NCBI GenBank assembly: GCA_035685165.1 | Contig: DASRBI010000001.1 | Location: forward strand, 1 to 64,000 | Direction of reading: 5' to 3' | Source: DATFDN01 sp035685165 | GTDB taxonomy: Bacteria > Pseudomonadota > Alphaproteobacteria > Acetobacterales > Acetobacteraceae | DNA length: 64,000 bases | Shown: in pieces, positions 55,245 to 63,355 of the stretch | How positions within the stretch are numbered: position 1 is the first letter of the stretch | How the letters are laid out: each line of letters begins with the position of its first letter | The notes under the pieces: generated by a model | The model's input: the letters and a program-made list of their open reading frames with translations, nothing else | Told to the model about the DNA's origin: nothing | Database searches by the model: none | Translations under genes and position numbers: made by a program

Positions 55245-56492
55245 GTGAACAAGCCCTTGGCGCCCAACCCAGCCGCTGGCCCGGGCGGGGCCAACAGCCT
55301 GCGCGGCGGCCCGGACGGGCGCGGCCGGTTCGGCGAGTTCGGCGGCCGGTTCGTCGCCGAGACGCTGATGCCACTGATCCTGGAGCTCGAGCAGGCATAC
55401 AGGGCGGCGAAACGGGACCCGTCGTTCCAGGCCGAGCTCGACCGCTATCTGCGCGACTATGTGGGGCGGCCGAGCCCGCTCTGGTTCGCCGAGCGGCTGA
55501 GCCGCTCGCTCGGCGGGGCCAAGGTCTATTTCAAGCGCGACGAGCTCAATCACACCGGCAGCCACAAGGCGAACAACGTGATGGGCCAGATCCTGCTGGC
55601 CCGCCGGATGGGCAAGACGCGGATCATCGCCGAAACCGGCGCCGGGCAGCATGGCGTGGCGACCGCCACCATGTGTGCGCTCTTCGGCCTGCCCTGCACC
55701 GTCTATATGGGCGCGGTCGATGTGGAGCGGCAGAAGCCGAACGTGTTTCGGATGCGCCTGCTCGGCGCGGAGGTGCGGCCGGTCGGCTCCGGCGCCGGCA
55801 CCTTGAAGGATGCGATGAACGAGGCGCTGCGCGACTGGGTGGCAAATGTCGAGAACACCTATTACTGCATCGGCACGGTGGCCGGCCCGCATCCCTATCC
55901 GGCGATGGTGCGCGATTTCCAGTCGGTGATCGGCGAGGAAGCGAGGCAGCAAATCATGGCGGCCGAGGGGCGGCTGCCGGATGCGTGCGTCGCCTGCATC
56001 GGCGGCGGCTCGAACGCGATGGGGCTGTTCCATCCCTTCCTCGACGACGCGGGCGTGCGGCTGATCGGCGTGGAGGCGGCCGGACGCGGGCTCGATACGC
56101 ACGAGCACGCGGCCAGCCTCTCGCGCGGCCGGCCCGGCGTCTTGCACGGCAACCGCACCTATCTGCTGCAGGACGCGGAGGGGCAGATCGAGGAGGCGCA
56201 CAGCATCTCGGCCGGGCTCGATTATCCGGGCATCGGGCCGGAGCATTCGTGGCTGCACGAGATCGGCCGCGTGGAATACGTCGCCGCAACCGACGAGGAG
56301 GCGCTGGCGGCATTCGAGCTTTGCACGCGCACCGAGGGGATCATCCCGGCGCTCGAGCCCGCGCACGCGCTGGCGCACGTCGCCAAGATCGCGCCGGCGA
56401 TGCGCGCCGACGAAATCATCGTGATGAATCTGTGTGGGCGCGGCGACAAGGACATTTTCACGGTGGCCGAGCATCTTGGGGTGCGGCTATGA
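55245..56492 (+). CDS. trpB: Tryptophan synthase beta chain
   Basis: PLP enzyme that joins indole, channelled from TrpA, to serine. The 415-residue protein starts at GTG 55245 after AGGAGAAAGAGCGA. It has GGRFVAETLMPLILELEQAY, the PLP lysine in NHTGSHKANNVMGQIL, ETGAGQHGVATATMCALFG and the phosphate loop CIGGGSNAMGLFHPF. Overlaps trpA by four bases (ATGA). No leader peptide or attenuator was seen in the 158 bp before it. Confidence 0.97.
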   Translation: MNKPLAPNPAAGPGGANSLRGGPDGRGRFGEFGGRFVAETLMPLILELEQAYRAAKRDPSFQAELDRYLRDYVGRPSPLWFAERLSRSLGGAKVYFKRDELNHTGSHKANNVMGQILLARRMGKTRIIAETGAGQHGVATATMCALFGLPCTVYMGAVDVERQKPNVFRMRLLGAEVRPVGSGAGTLKDAMNEALRDWVANVENTYYCIGTVAGPHPYPAMVRDFQSVIGEEARQQIMAAEGRLPDACVACIGGGSNAMGLFHPFLDDAGVRLIGVEAAGRGLDTHEHAASLSRGRPGVLHGNRTYLLQDAEGQIEEAHSISAGLDYPGIGPEHSWLHEIGRVEYVAATDEEALAAFELCTRTEGIIPALEPAHALAHVAKIAPAMRADEIIVMNLCGRGDKDIFTVAEHLGVRL

Positions 56493-57319
56493 GCCGCATC
56501 GCCGCGCGGTTTGCCGCGTTGCGGAAGGAAGGACGCGGCGCGCTGATTCCCTTCATCGAGGCGTTCGATCCGGACCGCGACACCTCGATGGCGCTCTTGC
56601 GCGGGATGCCGGCGGCGGGGGCGGACCTGATCGAGATCGGCGTGCCGTTTACCGATCCGATGGCGGACGGGCCGACCATCCAGGCGGCCGGGCGGCGCGC
56701 GCTGAAGGCAGGCGTGAAACTGGCCGCAATCCTCGAGATGGTGCGGGAGTTCCGCCGCGAGGATGATGCCACGCCCATCATCCTGATGGGCTATCTCAAC
56801 CCGATCCTGTCGTTCGGCGTGCCGCGCTTCTGCGAAGCGGCCGCTGCGGGGGGCGTGGACGGGCTGATCGTGGTCGACCTGCCGCCCGAAGAGGCCGATC
56901 TTTTGCTCCCGAGCGCGCGGGCGAACGGGCTCGACGTGATCCGCCTGATCGCGCCGACCACCGACGAGCAGCGCCTGCCGTACGTGCTCGCGGGCAGCTC
57001 GGGGTTCGTTTACTATGTAAGCATTGCCGGGATCACCGGCACGCGCACGGCAAGCGCCGAGCATCTGGCGCAGGCGATCCCGCGCATCCGCAAGGCAACC
57101 AGCCTGCCGGTCGCGGTCGGTTTCGGCGTGCGGACACCCGAACAGGCGGCGACCGTGGTGCGTTATGCGGATGCGGCGGTGGTGGCCTCGGCGCTGATCG
57201 ACACGCTGGCGGCGAGCCTCGCTCCTGCCGGGAAGGCGGAGCCAGATGTGGTGCGGAAGGTGCTGGATCAGGTGCGGGGGCTTGCCGCAGGCGTTCGCGA
57301 AGCGCGGGCGAAGGTTTAG
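56489..57319 (+). CDS. trpA: Tryptophan synthase alpha chain
   Basis: Splits indole-3-glycerol phosphate to indole and glyceraldehyde 3-phosphate. The 276-residue TIM barrel starts MSRIAARFAALRKEGRGALI. The catalytic Glu and Asp are in GADLIEIGVPFTDPMADGP, and phosphate-binding segments are YYVSIAGITGTRTAS and PVAVGFGVRTPEQAATV. Coupled to trpB. The first barrel strand reads IPFIEAFDPD rather than the common PYVTAGDP, a mild variation. Confidence 0.97.
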   Translation: MSRIAARFAALRKEGRGALIPFIEAFDPDRDTSMALLRGMPAAGADLIEIGVPFTDPMADGPTIQAAGRRALKAGVKLAAILEMVREFRREDDATPIILMGYLNPILSFGVPRFCEAAAAGGVDGLIVVDLPPEEADLLLPSARANGLDVIRLIAPTTDEQRLPYVLAGSSGFVYYVSIAGITGTRTASAEHLAQAIPRIRKATSLPVAVGFGVRTPEQAATVVRYADAAVVASALIDTLAASLAPAGKAEPDVVRKVLDQVRGLAAGVREARAKV

Positions 57320-57333
57320 GGGCCGGCGAGGGG

Positions 57334-57483
57334 ATGGTCGCCCATGAGACGATCAAGATGAAGCGGGACGCGGTGCTGCTCATGCCGAAGATCGGCATCG
57401 AGGTTCCGTTGGCCGAGCTGTACGAAGCTCTCACCCTGAGCGACGAAGCGGAGACAGAAACCAAGCCCGGCGGGGACGCGTAA
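57334..57483 (+). CDS. Small ORF between trpA and accD
   Basis: A 49-codon frame (MVAHETIKMKRDAVLLMPKI, ending ETKPGGDA) with a GGCGAGGGG ribosome site, ending five bases before accD. ATG 57358 (MKRDAVLLMPKIG) is an alternative start. The fill of the gap and its charged, non-repetitive sequence argue for a real gene, but no family is recognised. Confidence 0.45.
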   Translation: MVAHETIKMKRDAVLLMPKIGIEVPLAELYEALTLSDEAETETKPGGDA

Positions 57484-57488
57484 CGGCG

Positions 57489-58376
57489 ATGAGCTGGCTT
57501 ACCGAATATGTCCGCCCGAAGATCCGCACGCTGTTCGCGCGGCGCGAAGTGCCGGAGAATCTCTGGCATCAATGTCCCAATTGCCAGCAGATGATCTTCG
57601 CGCGCGACCTGGAGGCGAACCTGAAGGTCTGCCCGCATTGCGGGTTCCACATGCGCGCCTCGGCCGCCGAGCGGCTGTCCTGGACGTTCGACGCCAACAG
57701 TTTTACCCGCATCGAGCTGCCGCGCGTTCCGCCTGATCCGCTGCGCTTTCGCGACCAGAAGCGCTACGGCGAGCGGCTGAAGGAGGCGCGCGAAGCAACC
57801 CGCATGGAGGATGCGATCGCGGTCGCGCACGGCACGATCGACGGCGAGCGCGCGGTGATCGCGGCGATGGCGTTCGAGTTCATGGGCGGCTCGATGGGCG
57901 CGGCGGTGGGCGAAGGCGTGCTCGCCGCAGCGCGGCTTGCCGTGCTGCAGGAGGCGCCACTGATCGTCTTCACCGCCTCGGGCGGCGCGCGGATGCAGGA
58001 AGGCGCGATCAGCCTGATGCAGATGCCGAAAACCGTGCTGGCGACGCGGCTCGTCAAAGAGGCGGGGCTGCCCTACATCGTCGTGTTGACCGATCCGACC
58101 ACCGGCGGCGTGTCGGCGAGCTTCGCCATGCTAGGCGACGTGCAGATCGCCGAGCCGGGCGCGATGATTGGCTTCGCGGGCGCGCGCGTGATTGAGCAGA
58201 CCATGCGCGAGAAGCTGCCCGACGGGTTCCAGCGCGCCGAATACCTGCTGGCGCACGGGATGATCGACATGGTGGTGCGCCGCACGGTGCTGCGCGAGAC
58301 GCTGTCGCGGCTGATCCGGCTGATGCGCGTTCCGGTGGAGACCGCCGTTGCGCCGCTGCCGGCGGCGGCGGATTAG
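57489..58376 (+). CDS. accD: Acetyl-CoA carboxylase carboxyltransferase subunit beta
   Basis: Carboxyltransferase subunit for malonyl-CoA formation in fatty acid synthesis. The 295-residue protein has the N-terminal four-Cys zinc finger (C29, C32, C48, C51 in QCPNCQQMIFA and KVCPHCGFHM) and the crotonase-like core with EFMGGSMGAAVGEGVLAA, FTASGGARMQEGAISLMQM and VLTDPTTGGVSASFAMLGD. The trpB-trpA-accD order is common in proteobacteria; folC, the usual next gene, is absent here. Confidence 0.97.
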   Translation: MSWLTEYVRPKIRTLFARREVPENLWHQCPNCQQMIFARDLEANLKVCPHCGFHMRASAAERLSWTFDANSFTRIELPRVPPDPLRFRDQKRYGERLKEAREATRMEDAIAVAHGTIDGERAVIAAMAFEFMGGSMGAAVGEGVLAAARLAVLQEAPLIVFTASGGARMQEGAISLMQMPKTVLATRLVKEAGLPYIVVLTDPTTGGVSASFAMLGDVQIAEPGAMIGFAGARVIEQTMREKLPDGFQRAEYLLAHGMIDMVVRRTVLRETLSRLIRLMRVPVETAVAPLPAAAD

Positions 58377-58422
58377 CCTTGCGCTGGGCTCCCCCACTCG
58401 TGCGCTCCCTCACCTTCCCGGC

Positions 58423-58448
58423 CCCCTCCGCCCCTCGGGGCGGAGGGG
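58423..58448. repeat. Intergenic GC-rich palindrome after accD
   Basis: CCCCTCCGCCCC and GGGGCGGAGGGG pair perfectly over 12 bp around TC. A CCCTCACC leader precedes it, as at 38846-38872. It lies between accD and the dedA-like gene, without a T-run, and may act as a Rho-independent-like barrier or an mRNA-stabilising hairpin. Confidence 0.7.
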
Positions 58449-58464
58449 AGTTCTGACACGCCGA

Positions 58465-59100
58465 ATGGAGGCGGCGAACGCGGGCCTGATCGCCGGCACG
58501 GTGATAACGGTTCTGCAGGCGGCGGGCTATTTCGGCGTGCTCGGGCTGATGGCGGTGGAATCGGCCTGTATTCCGCTGCCCTCGGAAGTGATCCTGCCGT
58601 TCGCGGGCTATCTTTGCGCGACCGGGCGGCTCGAGCTGTGGGCGGTCGCGGTGGTGGGAGCGGCCGGGTGCAACCTGGGCTCGGCGGTTGCCTATGGCGT
58701 CGGCGCGGTGGGCGGGCGGTCGGCGGTGCGGCGCTGGGGACGCTTCGTGCTGCTGACCGAGGACGATCTCGACAAGGCGGACCGGTTCTTCCATCGCTTC
58801 GGCGGGCCGGCAGTGCTGATCGCGCGCGTGCTGCCCGTGATCCGTACCTTCATCGCGCTGCCCGCCGGCATCGCACGGATGCCGCAGGGGCGGTTCCACC
58901 TTTATACGTTCCTAGGGTCGCTGCCCTGGTGCCTTGCGCTCGCCTGGGTGGGGCTGCGGCTCGGCAAGGCGTGGGCCGACACGCCGGGGCTGCACGCGGC
59001 CTTCCACGTCTTCGACGCCCTGGTGCTGGCCGGCGCCCTGCTGTTCGTGGCCCGCTTCGCCTGGGCGCGCCGCAAGGCGCGACGGCCAGGCGGGGGCTAG
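58465..59100 (+). CDS. DedA family (SNARE-associated/VTT) membrane protein
   Basis: A 211-residue inner-membrane protein starting MEAANAGLIAGTVITVLQAA. The DedA signature is clear: FGVLGLMAVESACIPLPSEV, ILPFAGYLCATGRLELW and ARVLPVIRTFIALPAGIARM. Such proteins move undecaprenyl phosphate or other lipids across the membrane, or affect pH homeostasis. The start at 58465 follows GGAGGGGAGTTC. Convergent with a methyltransferase gene. Confidence 0.92.
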   Translation: MEAANAGLIAGTVITVLQAAGYFGVLGLMAVESACIPLPSEVILPFAGYLCATGRLELWAVAVVGAAGCNLGSAVAYGVGAVGGRSAVRRWGRFVLLTEDDLDKADRFFHRFGGPAVLIARVLPVIRTFIALPAGIARMPQGRFHLYTFLGSLPWCLALAWVGLRLGKAWADTPGLHAAFHVFDALVLAGALLFVARFAWARRKARRPGGG

Positions 59101-59106
59101 CGAGGC

Positions 59107-59952
59107 TCAGGCGCGGGCCGAGACAAGGAATATCTGGCCGGGCAGGCGCACGACCCCACCCTGCTCGTAGCGGGCAAACTCGGCGCGCAGCTCGTCGCGG
59201 ATGCGCGCCACCGTCTCGGGCGGCGCATTGCGTTCGGTGATCAGACCGCTCGCCGGTCCGATGGTAAGCGCATGATCGACCGCCTGCTCCAGAGACTCGC
59301 CCCCTCCCTCGATCTCGGTCTCGGCGATCGCGATGGCGCGCCAGCCCGCCTCGTCCAGCAGCCCACGCACATAATCGGGCTCGTCGAATGCCATCGGCCC
59401 CGGCGCGTGCGGTGGGCGCGGATTGGGGCGGCCGAGATGGCGCACAACGATGCCGAACGGCACCGACCAATGGACGTTGCGCGCGAGCGGCCCCCAGCAG
59501 ACGAAGGCGAGCCGGCCACCGGGCTTCATGGCCGTTCGGACATTGGCGAAGGCGGCGGCGGGCCGCTCGAAGAACATCACCCCGAAGCGGGAGAAGGCGA
59601 GATCGAACGCCGCACGCGGAAACGGATGAACCTGCGCGTCAGCCAGCTGGAACGCGAGATTGCCGAGCCCTTCCCGCCTGAGCCGTGCCTCCGCCGCCTC
59701 GATCATCGGGCGGGATATGTCGATGCCGAGCACGTGCCCGCCCGGCGCCACGGCGCGCGCGAGCCGCACTCCCATCGAGCCGGTGCCGCTGCCGATCTCG
59801 AGCACCGCTTCCCCGGGCTTGGCGGCAGCGAGGCGCAGCACGTGCGTGCTGATCTCCTCCAGCCAAACGTCCATCTGATCGCCGAGGGCGACCCACCTCG
59901 GACCGACGACTTCGTTCCAGTGCTTGCTTTGGTCGGCATTGACGTCCGGCAT
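59107..59952 (-). CDS. Class I SAM-dependent methyltransferase
   Basis: A 281-residue methyltransferase starting MPDVNADQSKHWNEVVGPRW. SAM-binding motif I is AVLEIGSGTGSMGVRLA, motif II GHVLGIDISRPMIEAAE and motif III AFDLAFSRFGVMFFERP. Resembles the UbiE/ArsM-like and 2-polyprenyl-type methyltransferases, but the methyl acceptor cannot be told. An upstream extension of the frame to 60111 is Arg/Pro rich and probably not coding. Divergent from nrdA. Confidence 0.88.
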   Translation of the reverse strand: MPDVNADQSKHWNEVVGPRWVALGDQMDVWLEEISTHVLRLAAAKPGEAVLEIGSGTGSMGVRLARAVAPGGHVLGIDISRPMIEAAEARLRREGLGNLAFQLADAQVHPFPRAAFDLAFSRFGVMFFERPAAAFANVRTAMKPGGRLAFVCWGPLARNVHWSVPFGIVVRHLGRPNPRPPHAPGPMAFDEPDYVRGLLDEAGWRAIAIAETEIEGGGESLEQAVDHALTIGPASGLITERNAPPETVARIRDELRAEFARYEQGGVVRLPGQIFLVSARA

Positions 59953-60181
59953 GATTTCCCCTCCGCCGTCCTGGCGAAGCGCCGTATTACGCTCCTCAGG
60001 CGGCGCTGTCGCCGCCCGGGGCGGGACCGGGCGCGGCGCGGCCGAGGCGTGGCGAGCCCGTGGCCGCCGGTCGCGGGTTCGCGCCCGCCCTGGCGCGAGG
60101 CGCCGGGGCATGGAACAATAAGGGAACTTAGCCGGACCAGCTGCGGATGAGCCGGAGAATCGTGACTGACCGGCAACAGGG

Positions 60182-60197
60182 AGCGGATATGTAGGGT
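60182..60197. promoter_or_regulatory. Distal, degenerate NrdR-type box
   Basis: AGCGGATATGTAGGGT matches the right half of the NrdR consensus ACACWATATNTWGTGT well (ATATGTAGGGT) and the left half poorly. It lies 32 bp before the stronger box at 60214-60229, the spacing expected for tandem NrdR boxes, which supports it. Confidence 0.55.
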
Positions 60198-60213
60198 TTG
60201 GCTTCGTCAGCGG

Positions 60214-60229
60214 ACGCTATATATTGTTT
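60214..60229. promoter_or_regulatory. NrdR-type box upstream of nrdA
   Basis: ACGCTATATATTGTTT matches the consensus ACACWATATNTWGTGT at all but two positions. It lies 61 bp before the nrdA GTG and overlaps the likely -10 region, as expected for repression by NrdR in response to dATP. Confidence 0.8.
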
Positions 60230-60289
60230 GACCGGCGCGGCGCGCTGTCTGCGAATTGGTGCAGAGGCGAATCCGAACGGAGGAACGAC

Positions 60290-62137
60290 GTGCTTGATGC
60301 AGTGCAGATGCGGGGGCGCCATCAGGTGCGCGTGGACCGGAGCCGCGACGCGCTGCTGACCGATTTCGGGCGCGCCACCCTGTCCGACCGCTACCTGATG
60401 CCGGGGGAGGAGTTCCAGGATTTGTTCGCACGCGTCGCCTCGCAATACGGCGACGACGCGGCGCACGCGCAGCGCATCTACGATTATATCAGCCGGCTCT
60501 GGTTCATGCCGGCCACGCCCGTGCTGTCGAACGGCGGCACTGATCGCGGCCTGCCGATCAGTTGCTTCCTGAACGAAGCCTCCGACAGCCTGGAGGGCAT
60601 CGTCGCGCTATGGAACGAGAATGTATGGCTCGCCTCCAAGGGCGGCGGGATCGGCAGCTACTGGGGCAATCTGCGCTCGATCGGCGAGCGCGTGGGCGCG
60701 GTCGGCAAGACCTCGGGCGTGATACCGTTCATCCGCGTGATGGACAGCCTGACGCTGGCGATCTCGCAGGGCTCGCTGCGGCGCGGCTCGGCGGCGGTCT
60801 ATCTGCCGGTGACGCATCCCGAGATCGAGGAGTTCGTGGAGATCCGCCGGCCCACGGGCGGCGATCCGAACCGCAAGGCGCTCAACCTGCATCACGGCAT
60901 CCTGGTGCCCGACGCTTTCATGCGCGCGGTGGAGGCCGACGAGGCCTGGCCGCTGACCTCGCCCAAGGACGGCTCGGTGGTCCGCAAGATTTCCGCGCGC
61001 GCGCTGTGGGTTCGCATCCTGACGGCGCGGATCGAGACCGGCGAGCCTTACCTGGTCTTCTCCGATCATGTGAACCGCGCGCGCCCCGAGCACCATAAGC
61101 TTGCGGGGCTCGAGGTGCGGACCTCGAATTTGTGCAGCGAGATCACGCTGCCGACCGGGACCGACCAGCACGGGATGCAGCGCACCGCCGTGTGCTGTCT
61201 GTCGTCGCTCAATCTCGAATCCTGGTTCGAGTGGGAGACGCATCCGACCTTCATCGAGGACGTGATGCGTTTCCTCGACAACGTGCTGCAGGATTTCATC
61301 GACCGCGCGCCACCGGGGATGGAGCGCGCGCGCTACGCGGCGATGCGGGAGCGCAGTGTGGGCCTTGGCGTGATGGGGTTCCACTCGTTCCTGCAATCGC
61401 AGATGGTGCCGTTCGAGAGCGCCCTGGCGAAGGCGTGGAACAAGCGCATGTTCCGCCACATCCGCGAGCAGGCGGATACCGCCTCGCGCGTGCTGGCCGA
61501 GGAGCGCGGCCCCTGCCCGGATGCCGCCGATTACGGGATCATGGAGCGGTTCAGCCACAAGATGGCGATCGCGCCCACCGCCTCGATCTCCATCATCGCC
61601 GGCAATTCGAGCCCGGGCGTGGAGCCGATCGCCGCCAACGTGTTCCTGCAAAAGACACTGTCGGGCAGCTTCAGCGTGCGGAACCGGCATTTGCAGCAGT
61701 TGCTGGCCGAGAAGGGCATGGATGACGAGGAGGTCTGGTCGCGCATCACGCTGGACAAAGGCAGCGTGCGCGGGCTCGAGTTCCTGAGCGACGACGAAAA
61801 GGCGGTGTTCAAGACCGCCTTCGAGCTGGATCAGCGATGGGTGATCGAGCACGCCGCCGACCGCACGCCCTATATCTGCCAGAGCCAGTCGGTGAACGTG
61901 TTTTTGCCCGCCAACGTGCACAAGCGCGATCTGCACCAGATTCACATGATGGCGTGGAAGAAGGGGCTGAAGTCGCTCTATTACTGCCGCAGCCTTTCGA
62001 TCCAGCGCGCCGACGCGGTAAGCGAAAAGGCCGTTGCGCCGGCGGCCCTCGCGGCGATGGCGGACCCCGCCCCGACCCTGCCGCTGCAGACCAAGCCCCA
62101 GCGGGTGGAGTACGAGGAGTGTCTGGCGTGTCAGTAG
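60290..62137 (+). CDS. nrdA: Ribonucleoside-diphosphate reductase alpha subunit (class I)
   Basis: Reduces ribonucleotides to deoxyribonucleotides. The 615-residue protein begins at GTG 60290 after CGGAGGAACGAC. Active-site cysteines are in LPISCFLNEASDSLEGI (first redox Cys), TSNLCSEITLPT (radical Cys) and CCLSSLNLESW (second redox Cys); the C-terminal pair is YEECLACQ. PTASISIIAGNSSPGVEP is the usual loop. There is no N-terminal ATP-cone, so overall dATP control is absent at protein level, leaving NrdR control at the promoter. No nrdB follows. Confidence 0.94.
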   Translation: MLDAVQMRGRHQVRVDRSRDALLTDFGRATLSDRYLMPGEEFQDLFARVASQYGDDAAHAQRIYDYISRLWFMPATPVLSNGGTDRGLPISCFLNEASDSLEGIVALWNENVWLASKGGGIGSYWGNLRSIGERVGAVGKTSGVIPFIRVMDSLTLAISQGSLRRGSAAVYLPVTHPEIEEFVEIRRPTGGDPNRKALNLHHGILVPDAFMRAVEADEAWPLTSPKDGSVVRKISARALWVRILTARIETGEPYLVFSDHVNRARPEHHKLAGLEVRTSNLCSEITLPTGTDQHGMQRTAVCCLSSLNLESWFEWETHPTFIEDVMRFLDNVLQDFIDRAPPGMERARYAAMRERSVGLGVMGFHSFLQSQMVPFESALAKAWNKRMFRHIREQADTASRVLAEERGPCPDAADYGIMERFSHKMAIAPTASISIIAGNSSPGVEPIAANVFLQKTLSGSFSVRNRHLQQLLAEKGMDDEEVWSRITLDKGSVRGLEFLSDDEKAVFKTAFELDQRWVIEHAADRTPYICQSQSVNVFLPANVHKRDLHQIHMMAWKKGLKSLYYCRSLSIQRADAVSEKAVAPAALAAMADPAPTLPLQTKPQRVEYEECLACQ

Positions 62138-62147
62138 CGTGCTGCAC

Positions 62148-62166
62148 GCCGCCCTAACAGGGCGGC
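62148..62166. terminator. Hairpin after nrdA
   Basis: GCCGCCCT/AGGGCGGC is a perfect eight-bp stem around AAC, 10 bases after the nrdA stop. No T-run follows, so termination would have to be Rho-linked or partial. Confidence 0.5.
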
Positions 62167-62180
62167 GCGGCCCGCCCTGC

Positions 62181-62289
62181 CGAATCGTACGAACTTCGAG
62201 CGCTCTGGGCGGCGAATCGTACGAAATGCGCGCTGGAAACGGGGCGGATCGTACGAAATCGCCGGCGGAAATGCCGGATTTCGTCCGAA
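62181..62289. repeat. Phased repeats of palindromic TCGTACGA between nrdA and ftsY
   Basis: CGAATCGTACGAA starts at 62181 and again at 62213; CGGATCGTACGAA starts at 62245; and a decayed copy (CGGATTTCGTCCGAA) starts at 62275. The first three are exactly 32 bp apart, three helical turns. The core TCGTACGA is self-complementary; the linkers are unrelated. This looks like an array of binding sites rather than a coding repeat. It lies in the intergenic region between two convergent genes. Confidence 0.75.
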
Positions 62290-62323
62290 CTTCTGCCGCT
62301 CGGCGCGCCGATATGTACGCGGT

Positions 62324-63259
62324 TCAGGCCGCGGCCGGCTCCTCGGCACCCACCAGGTCGCGGGCGAACTCGGCGGCATCGAACGGGCGGAGGTCGCCTG
62401 CCCGCTCGCCGACGCCGACCATGTGCACGGGCAGCCCGAACTGCTGGGCGAGGGCGACCACGATGCCGCCTCGGGCGCTGCCGTCGAGCTTGGTCACGGC
62501 GAGCCCCGTCACGGCCACCATGTCGCGGAACACGCGCACCTGCTGGATCGCGTTCTGGCCGGTGGTGGCGTCGAGCACGAGCAGCACCGAATGCGGCGCC
62601 GTGGGGTCCTGCTTGCGCATGACGCGGACGATCTTGGTCAGCTCGTCCATCAGCGCGGCCTTGTTGTGCAGCCGCCCGGCGGTGTCGATCAGCAGCACGT
62701 CCGCGGCCTCGGCCTGGGCCCGCCGCAGCGCCTCGAAGGCGAGCCCCGCGGCGTCCGCGTTCGGGGGGCCGGCGATCACCGGGCAATGGGTGCGCTCGCC
62801 CCAGATTTGCAGCTGCTCCACGGCGGCGGCGCGGAACGTGTCGCCGGCCACCAGCACCGGGTTCAGGCCAGCCTCGCGGTACTGCTGGGCCATCTTGCCG
62901 ATGGTCGTCGTCTTGCCCGTGCCGTTGACGCCGACCACCAGGACCACGTGGGGCTTGCGAGCCGGATTGATCTCCAGGGGCTTGGCAACGGGGGTCAGGA
63001 TTTCGGCGATCTCGGCGGCGAGCGCCGCCTTGACCTCGGCGTCCGTCACCTCGCGCCCGAACCGGGTGCGGCGGAACTCGGCGATCACACGCTGCGCCAC
63101 CTCGGTTCCGAGATCGGCCGAGATCAGCAGCTCCTCGAGTTCGTCCAGCGCCCCCTCGTCGAGCCGGCGCTTGCTGACGATCGCGGTGATGCCGCCCGAG
63201 AGCTTCTGCGTACTGCGCTGAAGCCCTTCCTTGAGCCGGGAGAAGAAACCGAGAGCCAT
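62324..63259 (-). CDS. ftsY: Signal recognition particle receptor FtsY
   Basis: Membrane-associated GTPase that receives SRP-bound ribosomes. The 311-residue form starts MALGFFSRLKEGLQRSTQKL and lacks the long acidic A domain of E. coli, as usual in alphaproteobacteria. G motifs: VVGVNGTGKTTTIGKMAQQ, AGDTFRAAAVEQL, LIDTAGRLHNKAALMDEL and VTKLDGSARGGIV. Convergent with nrdA; it pairs functionally with ffh in this window. Confidence 0.97.
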   Translation of the reverse strand: MALGFFSRLKEGLQRSTQKLSGGITAIVSKRRLDEGALDELEELLISADLGTEVAQRVIAEFRRTRFGREVTDAEVKAALAAEIAEILTPVAKPLEINPARKPHVVLVVGVNGTGKTTTIGKMAQQYREAGLNPVLVAGDTFRAAAVEQLQIWGERTHCPVIAGPPNADAAGLAFEALRRAQAEAADVLLIDTAGRLHNKAALMDELTKIVRVMRKQDPTAPHSVLLVLDATTGQNAIQQVRVFRDMVAVTGLAVTKLDGSARGGIVVALAQQFGLPVHMVGVGERAGDLRPFDAAEFARDLVGAEEPAAA

Positions 63260-63355
63260 GCGGCCGGATATAGGCCGGGCCGGAGTGGGGCGCCATGAAT
63301 TGCCCGTGGCGGGGGCTGGTCCTAGCATCGCGGGAACGACGTCCGAGGATGCACG

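Larger units (their letters stand above)
59953..60289. other. Divergent intergenic region upstream of methyltransferase and nrdA
   Basis: A 337-bp gap without a convincing gene. The left part (59953-60130) is GC-rich, with Arg/Pro-type frames only. The right part holds an AT-rich patch with two NrdR-type boxes. The nrdA ribosome site (CGGAGGAACGAC) is at the right edge. Confidence 0.6.
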
